Source: Marinomonas profundimaris
GTDB lineage: Bacteria > Pseudomonadota > Gammaproteobacteria > Pseudomonadales > Marinomonadaceae
NCBI RefSeq assembly: GCF_000508165.1
Contig: NZ_AYOZ01000045.1
Span: forward strand, 62,001-126,000
DNA: 64,000 bases
Direction: 5' to 3'
Part shown: positions 1 to 10,671 of the stretch, piece by piece
How the letters are laid out: each line of letters opens with the position of its first letter
How positions within the stretch are numbered: position 1 is the first letter of the stretch
Notes under the pieces: model-generated
Databases searched by the model: none
The model's input: the letters and a program-made list of their open reading frames with translations, nothing else
Told to the model about the DNA's origin: nothing
Position numbers and translations under genes: made by a program

Positions 1-296
1 ATAATAGAATATTTGTTTCATTTTTTTCAATAGGCAAAATAAATATTTTTATTAAATTTGCAAAATACGCCCATAAATGACTCTAAAAGCCGTCTTTTTA
101 AAATAATTAATACTTATAAAACAATAATATAAACAAATTAAAATCAAATAAAATCAAAAATTCTATATTATTGCAATTATGAAATATTCATTCTACTATC
201 AGCTCGACTCTGATCAAAAACGAATCAGTATCGGTATTTACTAAATCCAAAAATGCGTAATAACAACAATAAATAAACAAAACGGAGATAGTTGGA
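1..296. other. AT-rich upstream region without a gene
   Basis: No credible reading frame is seen. The stretch is much richer in A and T than the coding DNA beside it and holds many short A- and T-runs. It must contain the promoter of the sugar-binding protein gene, whose ribosome binding site (GGAG, 285-288) ends it. The word GAATATTTG at 7-15 and GAAATATTC at 181-189 are near reverse complements and could be halves of a regulator site, for instance for the RpiR protein downstream, but this is a guess. Confidence 0.4.
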
Positions 297-1256
297 ATGA
301 AGAATTTTCTCAAGAAAAGTACAGCCATATTGGTAGCCAGTGCGGCAACGCTGGGCGTGATGTCCATGTCGTCAGCCGTCCACGCAGAAGGTGAACGTTA
401 TGTGTTCATTTCTCATGCACCCGATTCTGATTCTTGGTGGAACGTCATTAAGAATGCGGTGAAACACGCGGCGTCGGATATGGATGTCACGGTAGAGTAT
501 CGTAACCCGCCAACAGGTGATCTCGCGGATATGGCACGCATTGTTGAACAAGCTGTCGCGACTAACCCAGACGGCATTGTGCTTTCCATTGCGGACTTCG
601 ATACATTGGAAGGCCCTTTAGCAAAAGCCACCCGTAAAGGCATTCCTTTTATTACCATGAACTCTGGCACTCAGGCCCAATCCAAAGCGCTAGGCGCGCT
701 ATTACACGTTGGTCAACCTGAATTTGCGGCGGGTTTAGGCGCGGGCGAGCGCGCGAAGAAACAAGGCGTGAAATCCTTCTTATGTGTGAACCATTATATT
801 ACCAACCCGGCCTCTGTTGAACGCTGCATGGGCTTCGCGAAAGGGCTCGGTATAGAATTAGGCAGCCAGATGATTGACTCTGGGTCCGATCCGACCAACG
901 TAGAAACCAAAGTGTCAGCGTATTTGCGCAAGCACCCTGATACTCAAGCCATTCTCACATTAGGGCCAACCTCGGCGCACCCAACATTGCGTGCATTGTC
1001 TAAAAACAGAAATCTTAAAGACATTTATTTTGGGACATTCGATTTAAGTGGCGAAATTTCTGACGCGATTAAAGATGGTCGAATCGACTTTGCGATTGAC
1101 CAACAACCGTATTTACAAGGTTATCTACCAATCAGCTTCCTAACACTTTACTCACGCTACGGCTTGATCCCTAGTAACGATGTAAATTCAGGGCCTGGAT
1201 TTATCACCAAAGACAACATTGCCTTGGTAGAGAAATACGCAGGAGAATTCCGTTAA
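297..1256 (+). CDS. Periplasmic sugar ABC transporter substrate-binding protein
   Basis: A 319-residue protein with a Sec signal peptide (basic start, hydrophobic stretch about residues 8-25, cleavage near AVHA/EG). The mature part looks like the periplasmic-binding-protein fold of the ribose/xylose/inositol class (Peripla_BP_4): an opening beta strand YVFISHAPDSDSWW, then NPDGIVLSIADFD and GIPFITMNSG, where such proteins line the sugar site. It should bind a sugar or polyol in the periplasm and hand it to an ABC permease. No permease or ATPase gene follows; the next gene is an RpiR regulator, so partners must lie to the left of this window or elsewhere. The start has a good ribosome binding site, GGAG, eight bases upstream. 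The ligand cannot be read from sequence. Confidence 0.85.
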   Translation: MKNFLKKSTAILVASAATLGVMSMSSAVHAEGERYVFISHAPDSDSWWNVIKNAVKHAASDMDVTVEYRNPPTGDLADMARIVEQAVATNPDGIVLSIADFDTLEGPLAKATRKGIPFITMNSGTQAQSKALGALLHVGQPEFAAGLGAGERAKKQGVKSFLCVNHYITNPASVERCMGFAKGLGIELGSQMIDSGSDPTNVETKVSAYLRKHPDTQAILTLGPTSAHPTLRALSKNRNLKDIYFGTFDLSGEISDAIKDGRIDFAIDQQPYLQGYLPISFLTLYSRYGLIPSNDVNSGPGFITKDNIALVEKYAGEFR

Positions 1257-1277
1257 TTCGAGCTAAAAATACGAACG

Positions 1278-1295
1278 GAGGTTACGGATAACCTC
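1278..1295 (+). terminator. Small hairpin after the binding-protein gene
   Basis: GAGGTTA, loop CGGA, TAACCTC: a perfect 7-bp stem 22 bases after the stop codon. There is no T-run behind it, so it may stabilise the mRNA 3' end rather than end transcription. Confidence 0.35.
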
Positions 1296-1437
1296 GCTAT
1301 GATTGATACTTCCAGCGGCAGAGCTTCGCCCAGTCTGCTGCTTTAATCACAGAAAAACCAACAAGTATTTCAGCTAAAACACCGCTATAATACTTGCCAT
1401 AATATGGGCATTACATCACTACATTTAGGAGTCATTT

Positions 1438-2298
1438 TTGGCTGCACCAACGTCTTTGGAACAACTACAACAAGCCATTAGTCGAAACTACGACGACTTA
1501 AGTAAACGACTACAACAAGTGGCGCGCTTTTTATTAGAACACCCCAACACTGTCGCGCTTGAAACCGTCGCCAGTCTGGCCGTTCAATGTGATGTACCAC
1601 CTTCTACCTTGGTTCGTTTTGCCGCCGCTTTTGAATACAATGGCTTTAGCGAAATGCAAAATTTATTTCGCCAATCGTTAGTCGAGCAAACATCCAGCTA
1701 CAGTGAACGTGTCAAGCTGAGTAAAAGCACGTCTAGTACTAAAACTGATGCCTCTCATATTTTAGAAGAGTTCAGCAGCAGTAATGCCTTTTCAATGAAT
1801 CACATGAACCATCATTTCTCTCAAGAAATGTTAAGTAAAGCGGTGGATTTACTAGAAAACGCTCAGAATATTTATTTAATTGGTTTACGCCGCGCCTTCC
1901 CTATTTCCAGCTATTTTGCCTACAGTTTAAGACACTTAAACAAAACCACCCATCTTATTGATGGCGGCGGCGGAATGCTCATTGAACAAGCCAGTAACAT
2001 CCGTGAAAACGATGTTATTATTGCCACAACATTCAGCCCGTACGCCAAAGAAACCGTCAATGTGAGTGAGTTTGCCTTCAAAGCCGGCGCAAAAGTGATT
2101 GCGATTACCGACAGTAAAATCAGCCCATTGGCCGCATTGTCTGATGTGTGCTTCGATATAAAAGAAGCCGAAGTCATGGGGTTTCGCTCTCTCACGTCTT
2201 CTATGACATTGGCACAAACGTTACTGGTTGCGTTAGCGTATCGACTCGACAGCGATAGGAAAATTGGCGATTCGAAACAAATAGAATGGGAACATTAG
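1438..2298 (+). CDS. RpiR/MurR-family transcriptional regulator
   Basis: 286 residues. The N-terminal part (about 1-80) is the RpiR helix-turn-helix domain, including ARFLLEHPNTVALETVASLA and PPSTLVRFAAAFEYNGFSEM. The C-terminal part (about 125-265) is a SIS sugar-phosphate-binding domain, with NIYLIGLRRAF and the stretch FKAGAKVIAITDSKISPLA. Such regulators sense phosphorylated sugars and usually control a neighbouring sugar pathway, here plausibly the upstream binding protein and its transporter. The start is TTG with AGGAG six bases upstream (1427-1431). A good -10 box TATAAT lies at 1386-1391 but no clear -35 is seen. Its stop codon overlaps that of the convergent membrane protein gene. 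Confidence 0.9.
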   Translation: MAAPTSLEQLQQAISRNYDDLSKRLQQVARFLLEHPNTVALETVASLAVQCDVPPSTLVRFAAAFEYNGFSEMQNLFRQSLVEQTSSYSERVKLSKSTSSTKTDASHILEEFSSSNAFSMNHMNHHFSQEMLSKAVDLLENAQNIYLIGLRRAFPISSYFAYSLRHLNKTTHLIDGGGGMLIEQASNIRENDVIIATTFSPYAKETVNVSEFAFKAGAKVIAITDSKISPLAALSDVCFDIKEAEVMGFRSLTSSMTLAQTLLVALAYRLDSDRKIGDSKQIEWEH

Positions 2299-2756
2299 CC
2301 ATCAAGAGTATGATCACTGTCTCGTTTCAGCACCCAATACAAATAGCCAATAATAAGCAGGTTAAACAGCAATATGGACACGCTAACAACACTTATATTT
2401 TGATAGATAGCGTGAAGTTCAAATGGAATATAGAGTGAACCGCTGATAAAGGCGAACCATTCTGTCCAGCGTAATTTTCGCCACAGTCCGTACGCCATGA
2501 TAAAACGGAAGCTCGCGTACAAAATCGCAATCAGTGTGATTAAAGTAACGCTTTGATGTGTGATGGTGTCAATGAACCGAAGCAATAAACCAAGATAATG
2601 ATTGTCTGTAGAAAGTGACCAGGTTTGCATCAAACGTTCTGTCAATTGATAAAGGTCTTGCCCCGCCACGACATTAATCCCAACCGCCACCAGCAACGCC
2701 AACAGGCCTTTCACCCCTTCAAATAAAGCGATGGCATTTAACGCCTCAAACTTCAT
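2295..2756 (-). CDS. Small membrane protein, DUF2127-like
   Basis: 153 residues with about four hydrophobic segments (near 8-28, 70-88, 98-115 and 120-142). The opening motif IALFEGVKGLLALLVAVG and the segment RFIMAYGLWRKLRW resemble the DUF2127 family of predicted inner-membrane proteins, whose function is not known. A GGAGTAAC ribosome binding site precedes the ATG. The stop codon (TTA on the plus strand, 2295-2297) overlaps the TAG stop of the RpiR gene, so the two genes end tail to tail. Nothing in the sequence ties it to its neighbours. Confidence 0.7.
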   Translation of the reverse strand: MKFEALNAIALFEGVKGLLALLVAVGINVVAGQDLYQLTERLMQTWSLSTDNHYLGLLLRFIDTITHQSVTLITLIAILYASFRFIMAYGLWRKLRWTEWFAFISGSLYIPFELHAIYQNISVVSVSILLFNLLIIGYLYWVLKRDSDHTLDG

Positions 2757-2871
2757 ACACCCCGTTACTCCTTTTAAAAAAACAGCTTAACCATACAAGA
2801 TGACAATTAAATGATGGTTTATTGTTATTTTGACGACTACGGTATTGTACGACGAACAGAAAAACAGCCAT

Positions 2872-2911
2872 AAAAAAAGCAAGCCAGATACGATTATCTG
2901 ACTTGCTTTTT
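2872..2911. terminator. Strong hairpin terminator, probably bidirectional
   Basis: GCAAG-C-CAGATA, loop CGAT, TATCTG-A-CTTGC with one mismatch, flanked by an A-run on the left and a T-run on the right. It directly follows the chemoreceptor gene that ends at 2930 on the minus strand. Confidence 0.85.
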
Positions 2912-2929
2912 ATGACCCTAAAGCGTGAA

Positions 2930-4810
2930 TTACACTTTAAATTTATCCAAGGATGTCGCTTGCTGTGTCGTAATCTCGACCATGGTTTTACACAGTGAAG
3001 ATTGCTCATTCGCCGCATCAGAAACCGACTGACTAATATCACGTATGTTCGTCGTATTACGATTGATCTCGTTCGACGTAGCGCTTTGTTCTTCTGCTGC
3101 TGCCGCAATTTGCACGGTCATATCATTGATTTCATTGATGCTGGAACGAATAACATGCAATGAATCTTTTGCTTGGTTTGCAATAAGCTGCGTTGAATTC
3201 GCATTTTCTCGGCTTTCAAGAATGACTTTTTCAGCGCTTCTCACACCAGTTTGAAGCTGCTGGATCATTTTCTGAATTTGTTCCGTGGATTCCTGAGTTT
3301 TCGACGCAAGCGTTCGAACTTCATCGGCTACTACCGCAAAACCTCGGCCTTGCTCACCTGCACGAGCCGCTTCGATCGCCGCGTTCAATGCCAACAAGTT
3401 CGTCTGATCGGCGATATCTGTAATAACCGTCAAGATAGATTCTATGTTGTCGCTGTAAACCACAAGATCATTAATGGTTTTAACAACGTCACCCATCTGA
3501 TCGGTTAATTGCGCAATCGATTTAGTTGTCCGTTCAACAACCGCTTCACCTTCTTTCGCAGCCACATCGGCCTGATTCGCTCGGCTCGCCGCGCTTTGTG
3601 CGTTATCGGCAACATTGTGTGCCGTTGAAGACATTTCTTGCATTGCCGTCGCAAGTTGATCCAATTCGTTTAGCTGAGTATGCAACTCAGCAGAAGAGCG
3701 GGCAGACGATGCCGCGGTTTTGTCTGTATTGCTACGAACATTCAATGAACGCCCTTTCACTTCGCTGATCAAGTGCTGCAAGTAATCAACGAACTGGTTA
3801 AACTCCTCGGACACGGCGCCAAATTCATCATTGGTAGTCACTTCAAGGCGCTTGGTTAAGTCGCCACCACCGCCATTAATCTCTTGCAATGACTCATGCA
3901 ATGCGCGCAATGGTTGCAGTAAACGCGTGATCACGAAGAATAAGATCACGGATACGATGAGTGTCGCGATCAAGGTACCTAAGAATGCGATCCAACCAAA
4001 TTCACGTACGTTGGCAAACAACTTACCTTCATCCAATACCACACCGACATACCAGTCTGCACCATATAAGTTTGGCAATGGGCTAAAAGTCACATAAACA
4101 GACGTGCCATCTACGAGTGTGTTTTCAACCAATTCGGTTTTTAAAACAGAAATTCTGTCTTTGAGTAAATTCGATACCTCTTTGCCATTTAACTCGGCAT
4201 TTGGATGGCTGATAATTTTGCCCGTTTTATTCAATAAAAAAGCATAGCCAGTGTTATTGAAGTTCAGAGAATTAACGGCATCGGAAACAGTTTTAAGACT
4301 TAAATCACCACCAAAAGAGCCTTTAAATTGGCCTTTGTCCGAAATGTCAGCGATCACAGAAATAAGCACATCACCATCCGTAGAAAGGTAAGGTTCAGTC
4401 AAAACCGCTTGTTTATGGTTTTTCCCCATGTCGTACCAAGGACGCTTACGCGCATCCCAGCCTGTTGGGTTCCAAGATCGATCGTTAGTAATAAGTGTAC
4501 CATTGGTGTCTAAGCCACCAAACAACAGTATAAATTCGTCTTGATAAAGTGGCACATCGAACGCTTTTTGAATGGTCTCCGCACTGTAATCAACATCAAT
4601 GGTTTGAGAAATAACCTCAATCAAATCCATTTTGCCTTTCAGCCAGTTATTCACTTGTAGTGCGAGTGCTTTACTACTTTCTTGAGTACTGATCGTTGTT
4701 TTTTCAAACAGTTCGGCTCTTAGGTTACTGTATTGCAACCATGAATACGCTGTAAATGCTAAAGCAACCACAATGGAAGCACAGACGACTACTTTATGAG
4801 ATACCTTCAT
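2930..4810 (-). CDS. Methyl-accepting chemotaxis protein with dCache sensor
   Basis: 626 residues. Layout: first membrane helix (about 7-26), a large periplasmic region (about 30-270), second membrane helix (about 272-296), HAMP domain, and a cytoplasmic signalling hairpin whose tip carries [20 protein letters not shown] near residue 480. The periplasmic region has the dCache hallmarks [11 protein letters not shown] and [10 protein letters not shown] followed by GDLSL; the R..WY and Y/D residues are those that bind amino acids in amine- or amino-acid-sensing dCache receptors, so an amino acid ligand is possible but unproven. It signals to the CheA/CheW array. No C-terminal CheR-docking pentapeptide is seen. 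It is transcribed alone and ends at a strong terminator. Confidence 0.95.
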   Translation of the reverse strand: MKVSHKVVVCASIVVALAFTAYSWLQYSNLRAELFEKTTISTQESSKALALQVNNWLKGKMDLIEVISQTIDVDYSAETIQKAFDVPLYQDEFILLFGGLDTNGTLITNDRSWNPTGWDARKRPWYDMGKNHKQAVLTEPYLSTDGDVLISVIADISDKGQFKGSFGGDLSLKTVSDAVNSLNFNNTGYAFLLNKTGKIISHPNAELNGKEVSNLLKDRISVLKTELVENTLVDGTSVYVTFSPLPNLYGADWYVGVVLDEGKLFANVREFGWIAFLGTLIATLIVSVILFFVITRLLQPLRALHESLQEINGGGGDLTKRLEVTTNDEFGAVSEEFNQFVDYLQHLISEVKGRSLNVRSNTDKTAASSARSSAELHTQLNELDQLATAMQEMSSTAHNVADNAQSAASRANQADVAAKEGEAVVERTTKSIAQLTDQMGDVVKTINDLVVYSDNIESILTVITDIADQTNLLALNAAIEAARAGEQGRGFAVVADEVRTLASKTQESTEQIQKMIQQLQTGVRSAEKVILESRENANSTQLIANQAKDSLHVIRSSINEINDMTVQIAAAAEEQSATSNEINRNTTNIRDISQSVSDAANEQSSLCKTMVEITTQQATSLDKFKV

Positions 4811-5147
4811 TCTTTCACTATCCTATTTATAAATCTTGAGAATATGACATCGCTCATTAATGTTAGTTCGATTTCTCAGGACTACCACTTTTTTTGATAT
4901 GACGATTTTTTTCAAAATTTATAACACGACGTTGTTAAGATCTATCTTTAAAAAGTTTTTTTTTGTAGGTGATTGAAATAACTAAGAATAAGTCCGTGTG
5001 ACAAAGCCGCTCTAGGTCAGCGTGAGCAGTTTTCGACGTGCCATTGAGTTGGAAAGAAAAGGCGTATTTTCATGAAGTTATCCTGATTATACATGATGGC
5101 TAATACAGCGATTTCACAAGAGCAAACACACGGTTTTACGTAGACAT
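4811..5147. other. Intergenic region between chemoreceptor and katG
   Basis: About 340 bases with no convincing gene. It holds the chemoreceptor promoter on the minus strand; I did not find a clear flagellar sigma-28 type promoter. A T-run (TTTTTTTTT, about 4960-4970) lies in the middle. Nothing else is recognised. Confidence 0.4.
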
Positions 5148-5151
5148 AAAA

Positions 5152-5181
5152 AAACCCGCGAACCTTTCGGGTCGCGGGTTT
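5152..5181 (-). terminator. Rho-independent terminator of katG
   Basis: AAACCCGCGA and TCGCGGGTTT form a perfect 10-bp stem around a 10-base loop; on the minus strand a T-run follows. It lies 22 bases beyond the katG stop. Confidence 0.9.
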
Positions 5182-5203
5182 ACGTGTTGGTAACACTAGG
5201 AGA

Positions 5204-7414
<2,211 letters not shown>

Positions 7415-7425
7415 TTAGTACGTAG

Positions 7426-7462
7426 ATCATCTTATTCTTAAGTAACTATAGTTATAGACTTA
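7426..7462. promoter_or_regulatory. OxyR-like operator upstream of katG
   Basis: On the plus strand: ATCA-N7-CTTA-N7-ATAG-N7-CTTA, four elements in the exact spacing of the OxyR consensus ATAG-N7-CTAT-N7-ATAG-N7-CTAT. One element is perfect and three have one or two differences. Its place just upstream of katG fits peroxide-induced control. Confidence 0.55.
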
Positions 7463-7768
7463 TAATTTAAGACAAACCAATAAATAAAAACTAACAAGAT
7501 GATAGCGATACTCCACTCCTCTTAAATCGCCACCAAATGGTGCGTTTCAACAATGAAACACGCATTCCAACCAATAAAAACCAGCGTTGCATTAGAAAAC
7601 ACAAACAGACCTATCAATACTTTTCACTATTTCACCCTAGAACACGTCGTACATTAGACGAATACAAACGCATCCCATGAGACCAAACGTACACTTTTCT
7701 CACTTTTGGTTCATTAGTTGCTTATAAAATAAACAAGCTATGTTGGCTTATTCATCATGGAGACGATT
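7463..7768. other. Non-coding region between katG and codB
   Basis: About 300 bases with no gene. It contains CACC-AAAT-GGTG (near 7531-7542) followed by TGCGTTTCA and TGAAACACGCA, a 9-bp inverted repeat with a two-base bulge (near 7541-7565). These could be an operator for the cytosine genes. The TTATAAAAT at about 7722-7730 is a possible -10 region of codB. Confidence 0.35.
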
Positions 7769-9025
7769 ATGACGCACTCAGATTATCCATTAATGGAAGT
7801 TCCTCAGAACAAACGCCGTGGTTTATTACCCATGGCATTTATTCTGCTTGGGTTTACCTTCTTCACGGCGACCATGTGGGCTGGCGGGACATTAGGCACC
7901 GCTTTTTCTTTTTCCGAATTACTCTTAGTTATCTTAGTCGGCAATTTTCTACTTGGCTCGTACGCGTCGTGTTTGGCGTTAATCGCTTATAAAAGCGGTT
8001 TAAACAGCGCATTAATGGGTCGGTTTTGCTTTGGGGAGGTGGGTAGCAAACTGTCTGACGTCATTCTCGGCTTCACTCAGATTGGCTGGTATGCGTGGGG
8101 AACCGCAACATTGGCCATTGTTTTGGTCAAGGTCACGGGTATTCCAGATGCGTGGCAAACACCGTTAATGGTTCTGTTCGGCATGGCGTTTTGCATTACC
8201 GCCATGGTTGGCTTTCGTGGCATGGATCTTTTATCTCGTGTGGCCGTCCCTGTGATGTTGATCTTTATTTTAATCAGCCTTTATACAGGCTTTGTGGATG
8301 TGGGTGGTGTGTCTGTTTTATTTGGCATCGAACCGACCCAAAGCCTAAGTTTTACCGCCGCCATTACTATTGTTATTGGTACCTTTGTAAGTGGGGCAAC
8401 ACAAGCCACCAATTGGAGCCGCTTTGCCAACAGTGGAAAAGTTGCCATCTGGGCCACCATGGCGGCGTTTTTTGTAGGCAATGGCTTGATGGTTTTAACC
8501 GGTGCGCTTGGCACCTTAATCTACCAACAGGCCGACATTGTGGATGTGATGCTGGCGCAAGGTTTTTTGGTATTGGCGGTACTCATGCTGTTTCTTAATA
8601 TTTGGACGACGCAAGACAATACAATTTATAACTTTGCCGTTGCCGGTTGTAATTTACTTCGTACAGACAAACGTCGAACGGTGACTGTCATTGGCGCAGC
8701 CATCGGCACTGTGATGGCGGTTTTTGGTATGTACAACTTTTTGATTCCCTTTCTGGTTCTATTAGGAACGTTTATTCCGCCCATTGGCGGTGTGATCATG
8801 GCCGACTTTTGGTTGCGTCATAAAGGCCAATACCCCTTATTGGAAAATACACAGCTGCCCGCTTTCAACTGGATTGGACTTGGCTCGTACGCCGTCGCGT
8901 CTGCGGCCGCTTTTATTTCCCCCATTGCGCCGCCGATTGTCGGGGTATTGGTCGCCTTTGTGATGTATGGCATTTTATTGTCGCAGTTAAAAACGAAACC
9001 GAGTCGGACACTCCACCAAAGCTAA
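7769..9025 (+). CDS. codB: Cytosine permease
   Basis: 418 residues, about 12 membrane helices, of the NCS1 nucleobase:cation symporter family. It imports cytosine across the inner membrane. Family signs include the start DYPLMEVPQNKRRG, the segment GATQATNWSRFANSG and WTTQDNTIYNF, which match CodB closely. I place the start at the ATG at 7769 because GGAG (7759-7762) lies six bases before it; the earlier ATG at 7757 has no ribosome binding site. The next gene is the cytosine deaminase, so imported cytosine would be turned into uracil and ammonia. Confidence 0.93.
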   Translation: MTHSDYPLMEVPQNKRRGLLPMAFILLGFTFFTATMWAGGTLGTAFSFSELLLVILVGNFLLGSYASCLALIAYKSGLNSALMGRFCFGEVGSKLSDVILGFTQIGWYAWGTATLAIVLVKVTGIPDAWQTPLMVLFGMAFCITAMVGFRGMDLLSRVAVPVMLIFILISLYTGFVDVGGVSVLFGIEPTQSLSFTAAITIVIGTFVSGATQATNWSRFANSGKVAIWATMAAFFVGNGLMVLTGALGTLIYQQADIVDVMLAQGFLVLAVLMLFLNIWTTQDNTIYNFAVAGCNLLRTDKRRTVTVIGAAIGTVMAVFGMYNFLIPFLVLLGTFIPPIGGVIMADFWLRHKGQYPLLENTQLPAFNWIGLGSYAVASAAAFISPIAPPIVGVLVAFVMYGILLSQLKTKPSRTLHQS

Positions 9026-9035
9026 TCCACTCACA

Positions 9036-9076
9036 CGCTGTTATTTGGTCTTTTAGCCATCAACCAAATAACAGCG
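9036..9076. repeat. 14-bp inverted repeat between codB and codA
   Basis: CGCTGTTATTTGGT and ACCAAATAACAGCG are perfect reverse complements separated by 13 bases. It lies just after the codB stop. There is no T-run directly behind it, so it could be a weak terminator, an mRNA-stabilising hairpin or an operator. Confidence 0.8.
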
Positions 9077-9219
9077 TCATTGCATATTTTGAGTATTACA
9101 TCTCATAAACTAAAATACGTTATTTAAGATATTGGACAAACGATCAACGAATCAGACAAACTCTCTTTAATGCAACACGATGCAACAACACCATACTTTC
9201 CATAACGACCGAGAATTTT

Positions 9220-10473
9220 ATGCGACTAATTAACGCCCGTTTACGTCAGCGACCTGAGTTATTCACCTTAACCATTGAAAACGGTCGCTTTGCTCAAATA
9301 GAAGCACAAGACGGCACGTTAGCCCTGACAAAAGGAGCACTGGATACTGCAGGTAACCTTGTGTGCGCACCATTCATCGAGCCCCATATTCACCTAGATG
9401 CCGCGTTAACGGCAGGCGAGCCAGAATGGAACCAGAGCGGCACTCTCTTCGAAGGCATAGAGCGCTGGAGCCAGCGAAAGCCCATGTTGAACGAAGCCGA
9501 CATTCGCAAGCGCGCACTCTCAACTATTGAATTGTTGGTACAAAACGGTGTGCAAGCTATTCGGACTCATGCAGACACAACAGACCCCACATTAATCGGC
9601 GTTCGCACTTTGTGTGCATTGCGAGACGAGCTAAAAGACAAAATAGACCTTCAAGTGGTCGCCTTCCCTCAAGACGGCATGCTGTCCTACCCAAACGGCT
9701 TAGCCCTGATGGAAGAAGCGCTGGAAATTGGCGCCGACGTGGTCGGAGGTATTCCTCATTTTGAATACACCCGAGAATTGGGTGAAAAATCGATCAAACT
9801 CATTATAGAATTGGCAAAAAAGTACGATCGATTGGTCGACGTACATTGTGACGAAATAGACGATCCAAACTCTCGCTTTCTTGAATTTCTTGCTTGCGAG
9901 GCACTGTTCCAAGACATGGGCTCCAACGTCACCGCCAGCCACACCACCGCCATGCATTCCTACGACAACGCCTATTGTTCAAAACTGTTTCGCTTACTGA
10001 AGAATTCTGGCATTAATTTTATCTCTTGCCCCACCGAAAGCATTCATCTACAAGGTCGATTCGACACTTACCCAAAACGCCGTGGAGTGACTCGGGTTAA
10101 AGAACTGCGCGAAGCCAATATCAACGTCTGCTTAGGGCAAGATTCTATCTTCGACCCTTGGTATTCGCTTGGAAACGGCAAACTGTTACGCACCTTAGAT
10201 TTTGCTTTGCACATTTGCCAAATGATGGGCTATCAAGACTACGCCAGCGCACTGGACATGATCACCGATAACAGTGCAAAAACAATGCGCCTAGAAAATT
10301 ATGGCATCGAAGTCGGCAACCCTGCCAATTTCATACTGCTAGATGGTCACGATGATTACAGCGTGTTGCGAAAACAGGGTGACGTGTTGATGTCCGTTCG
10401 TCATGGCAACATCATCATGCAAAGAGAACCCGCTCGCATTATTTGGGAAGATCCGTCATTTCAACTGGGATGA
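9220..10473 (+). CDS. codA: Cytosine deaminase
   Basis: 417 residues of the amidohydrolase superfamily; hydrolyses cytosine to uracil and ammonia in the cytoplasm. Metal and catalytic residues are visible in order: HxH in EPHIHLDAAL, His and Glu in VDVHCDEIDD, a His in ASHTTAMHSYDN and the Asp in CLGQDSIFDPW. The length and these motifs match CodA. It lies 194 bases after codB on the same strand, with a long inverted repeat and a direct repeat ATGCAACA (9171-9178 and 9181-9188) in the gap, so it may have its own promoter. A terminator follows. Confidence 0.95.
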   Translation: MRLINARLRQRPELFTLTIENGRFAQIEAQDGTLALTKGALDTAGNLVCAPFIEPHIHLDAALTAGEPEWNQSGTLFEGIERWSQRKPMLNEADIRKRALSTIELLVQNGVQAIRTHADTTDPTLIGVRTLCALRDELKDKIDLQVVAFPQDGMLSYPNGLALMEEALEIGADVVGGIPHFEYTRELGEKSIKLIIELAKKYDRLVDVHCDEIDDPNSRFLEFLACEALFQDMGSNVTASHTTAMHSYDNAYCSKLFRLLKNSGINFISCPTESIHLQGRFDTYPKRRGVTRVKELREANINVCLGQDSIFDPWYSLGNGKLLRTLDFALHICQMMGYQDYASALDMITDNSAKTMRLENYGIEVGNPANFILLDGHDDYSVLRKQGDVLMSVRHGNIIMQREPARIIWEDPSFQLG

Positions 10474-10504
10474 ACAATGCATCGCACCCGACTCATATAA
10501 ATCA

Positions 10505-10534
10505 AAATTCGCTGCCAATTCTGGCAGCGAATTT
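10505..10534 (+). terminator. Hairpin after codA
   Basis: AAATTCGCTGCCA and TGGCAGCGAATTT form a perfect 13-bp stem with a four-base loop 31 bases after the stop codon. The T-run is only the TTT within the stem. Confidence 0.75.
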
Positions 10535-10671
10535 CAAAAACACATCAAAATAACGCCTTACCTCTTCTTCTGAATACATTTTATTACCTTAATGTGTACG
10601 ATATTTTTTGCGGTTACAAACATCCTTTCCTAGACTTTCATTAATCTGACTTAGGTAAAAAAGGACTGTGT

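Noticed and set aside
2746..3108. A 120-codon minus-strand frame over the chemoreceptor 3' end
   Set aside because: It crosses the terminator and is a shadow of the chemoreceptor gene, rich in Arg and Ser as expected of a wrong frame.
3831..4097. Possible antisense gene over the first chemoreceptor HAMP region
   Set aside because: Shadow frame of a conserved coding region with no translation start.
4811..5147. Possible sigma-28 promoter for the chemoreceptor
   Set aside because: I searched by eye for TAAA-N15-GCCGATAA on the minus strand and found no acceptable match.
8095..8598. A 167-codon frame inside codB
   Set aside because: It is a shifted frame of codB, with abnormal Cys, His and Trp content; the codB frame itself is complete.
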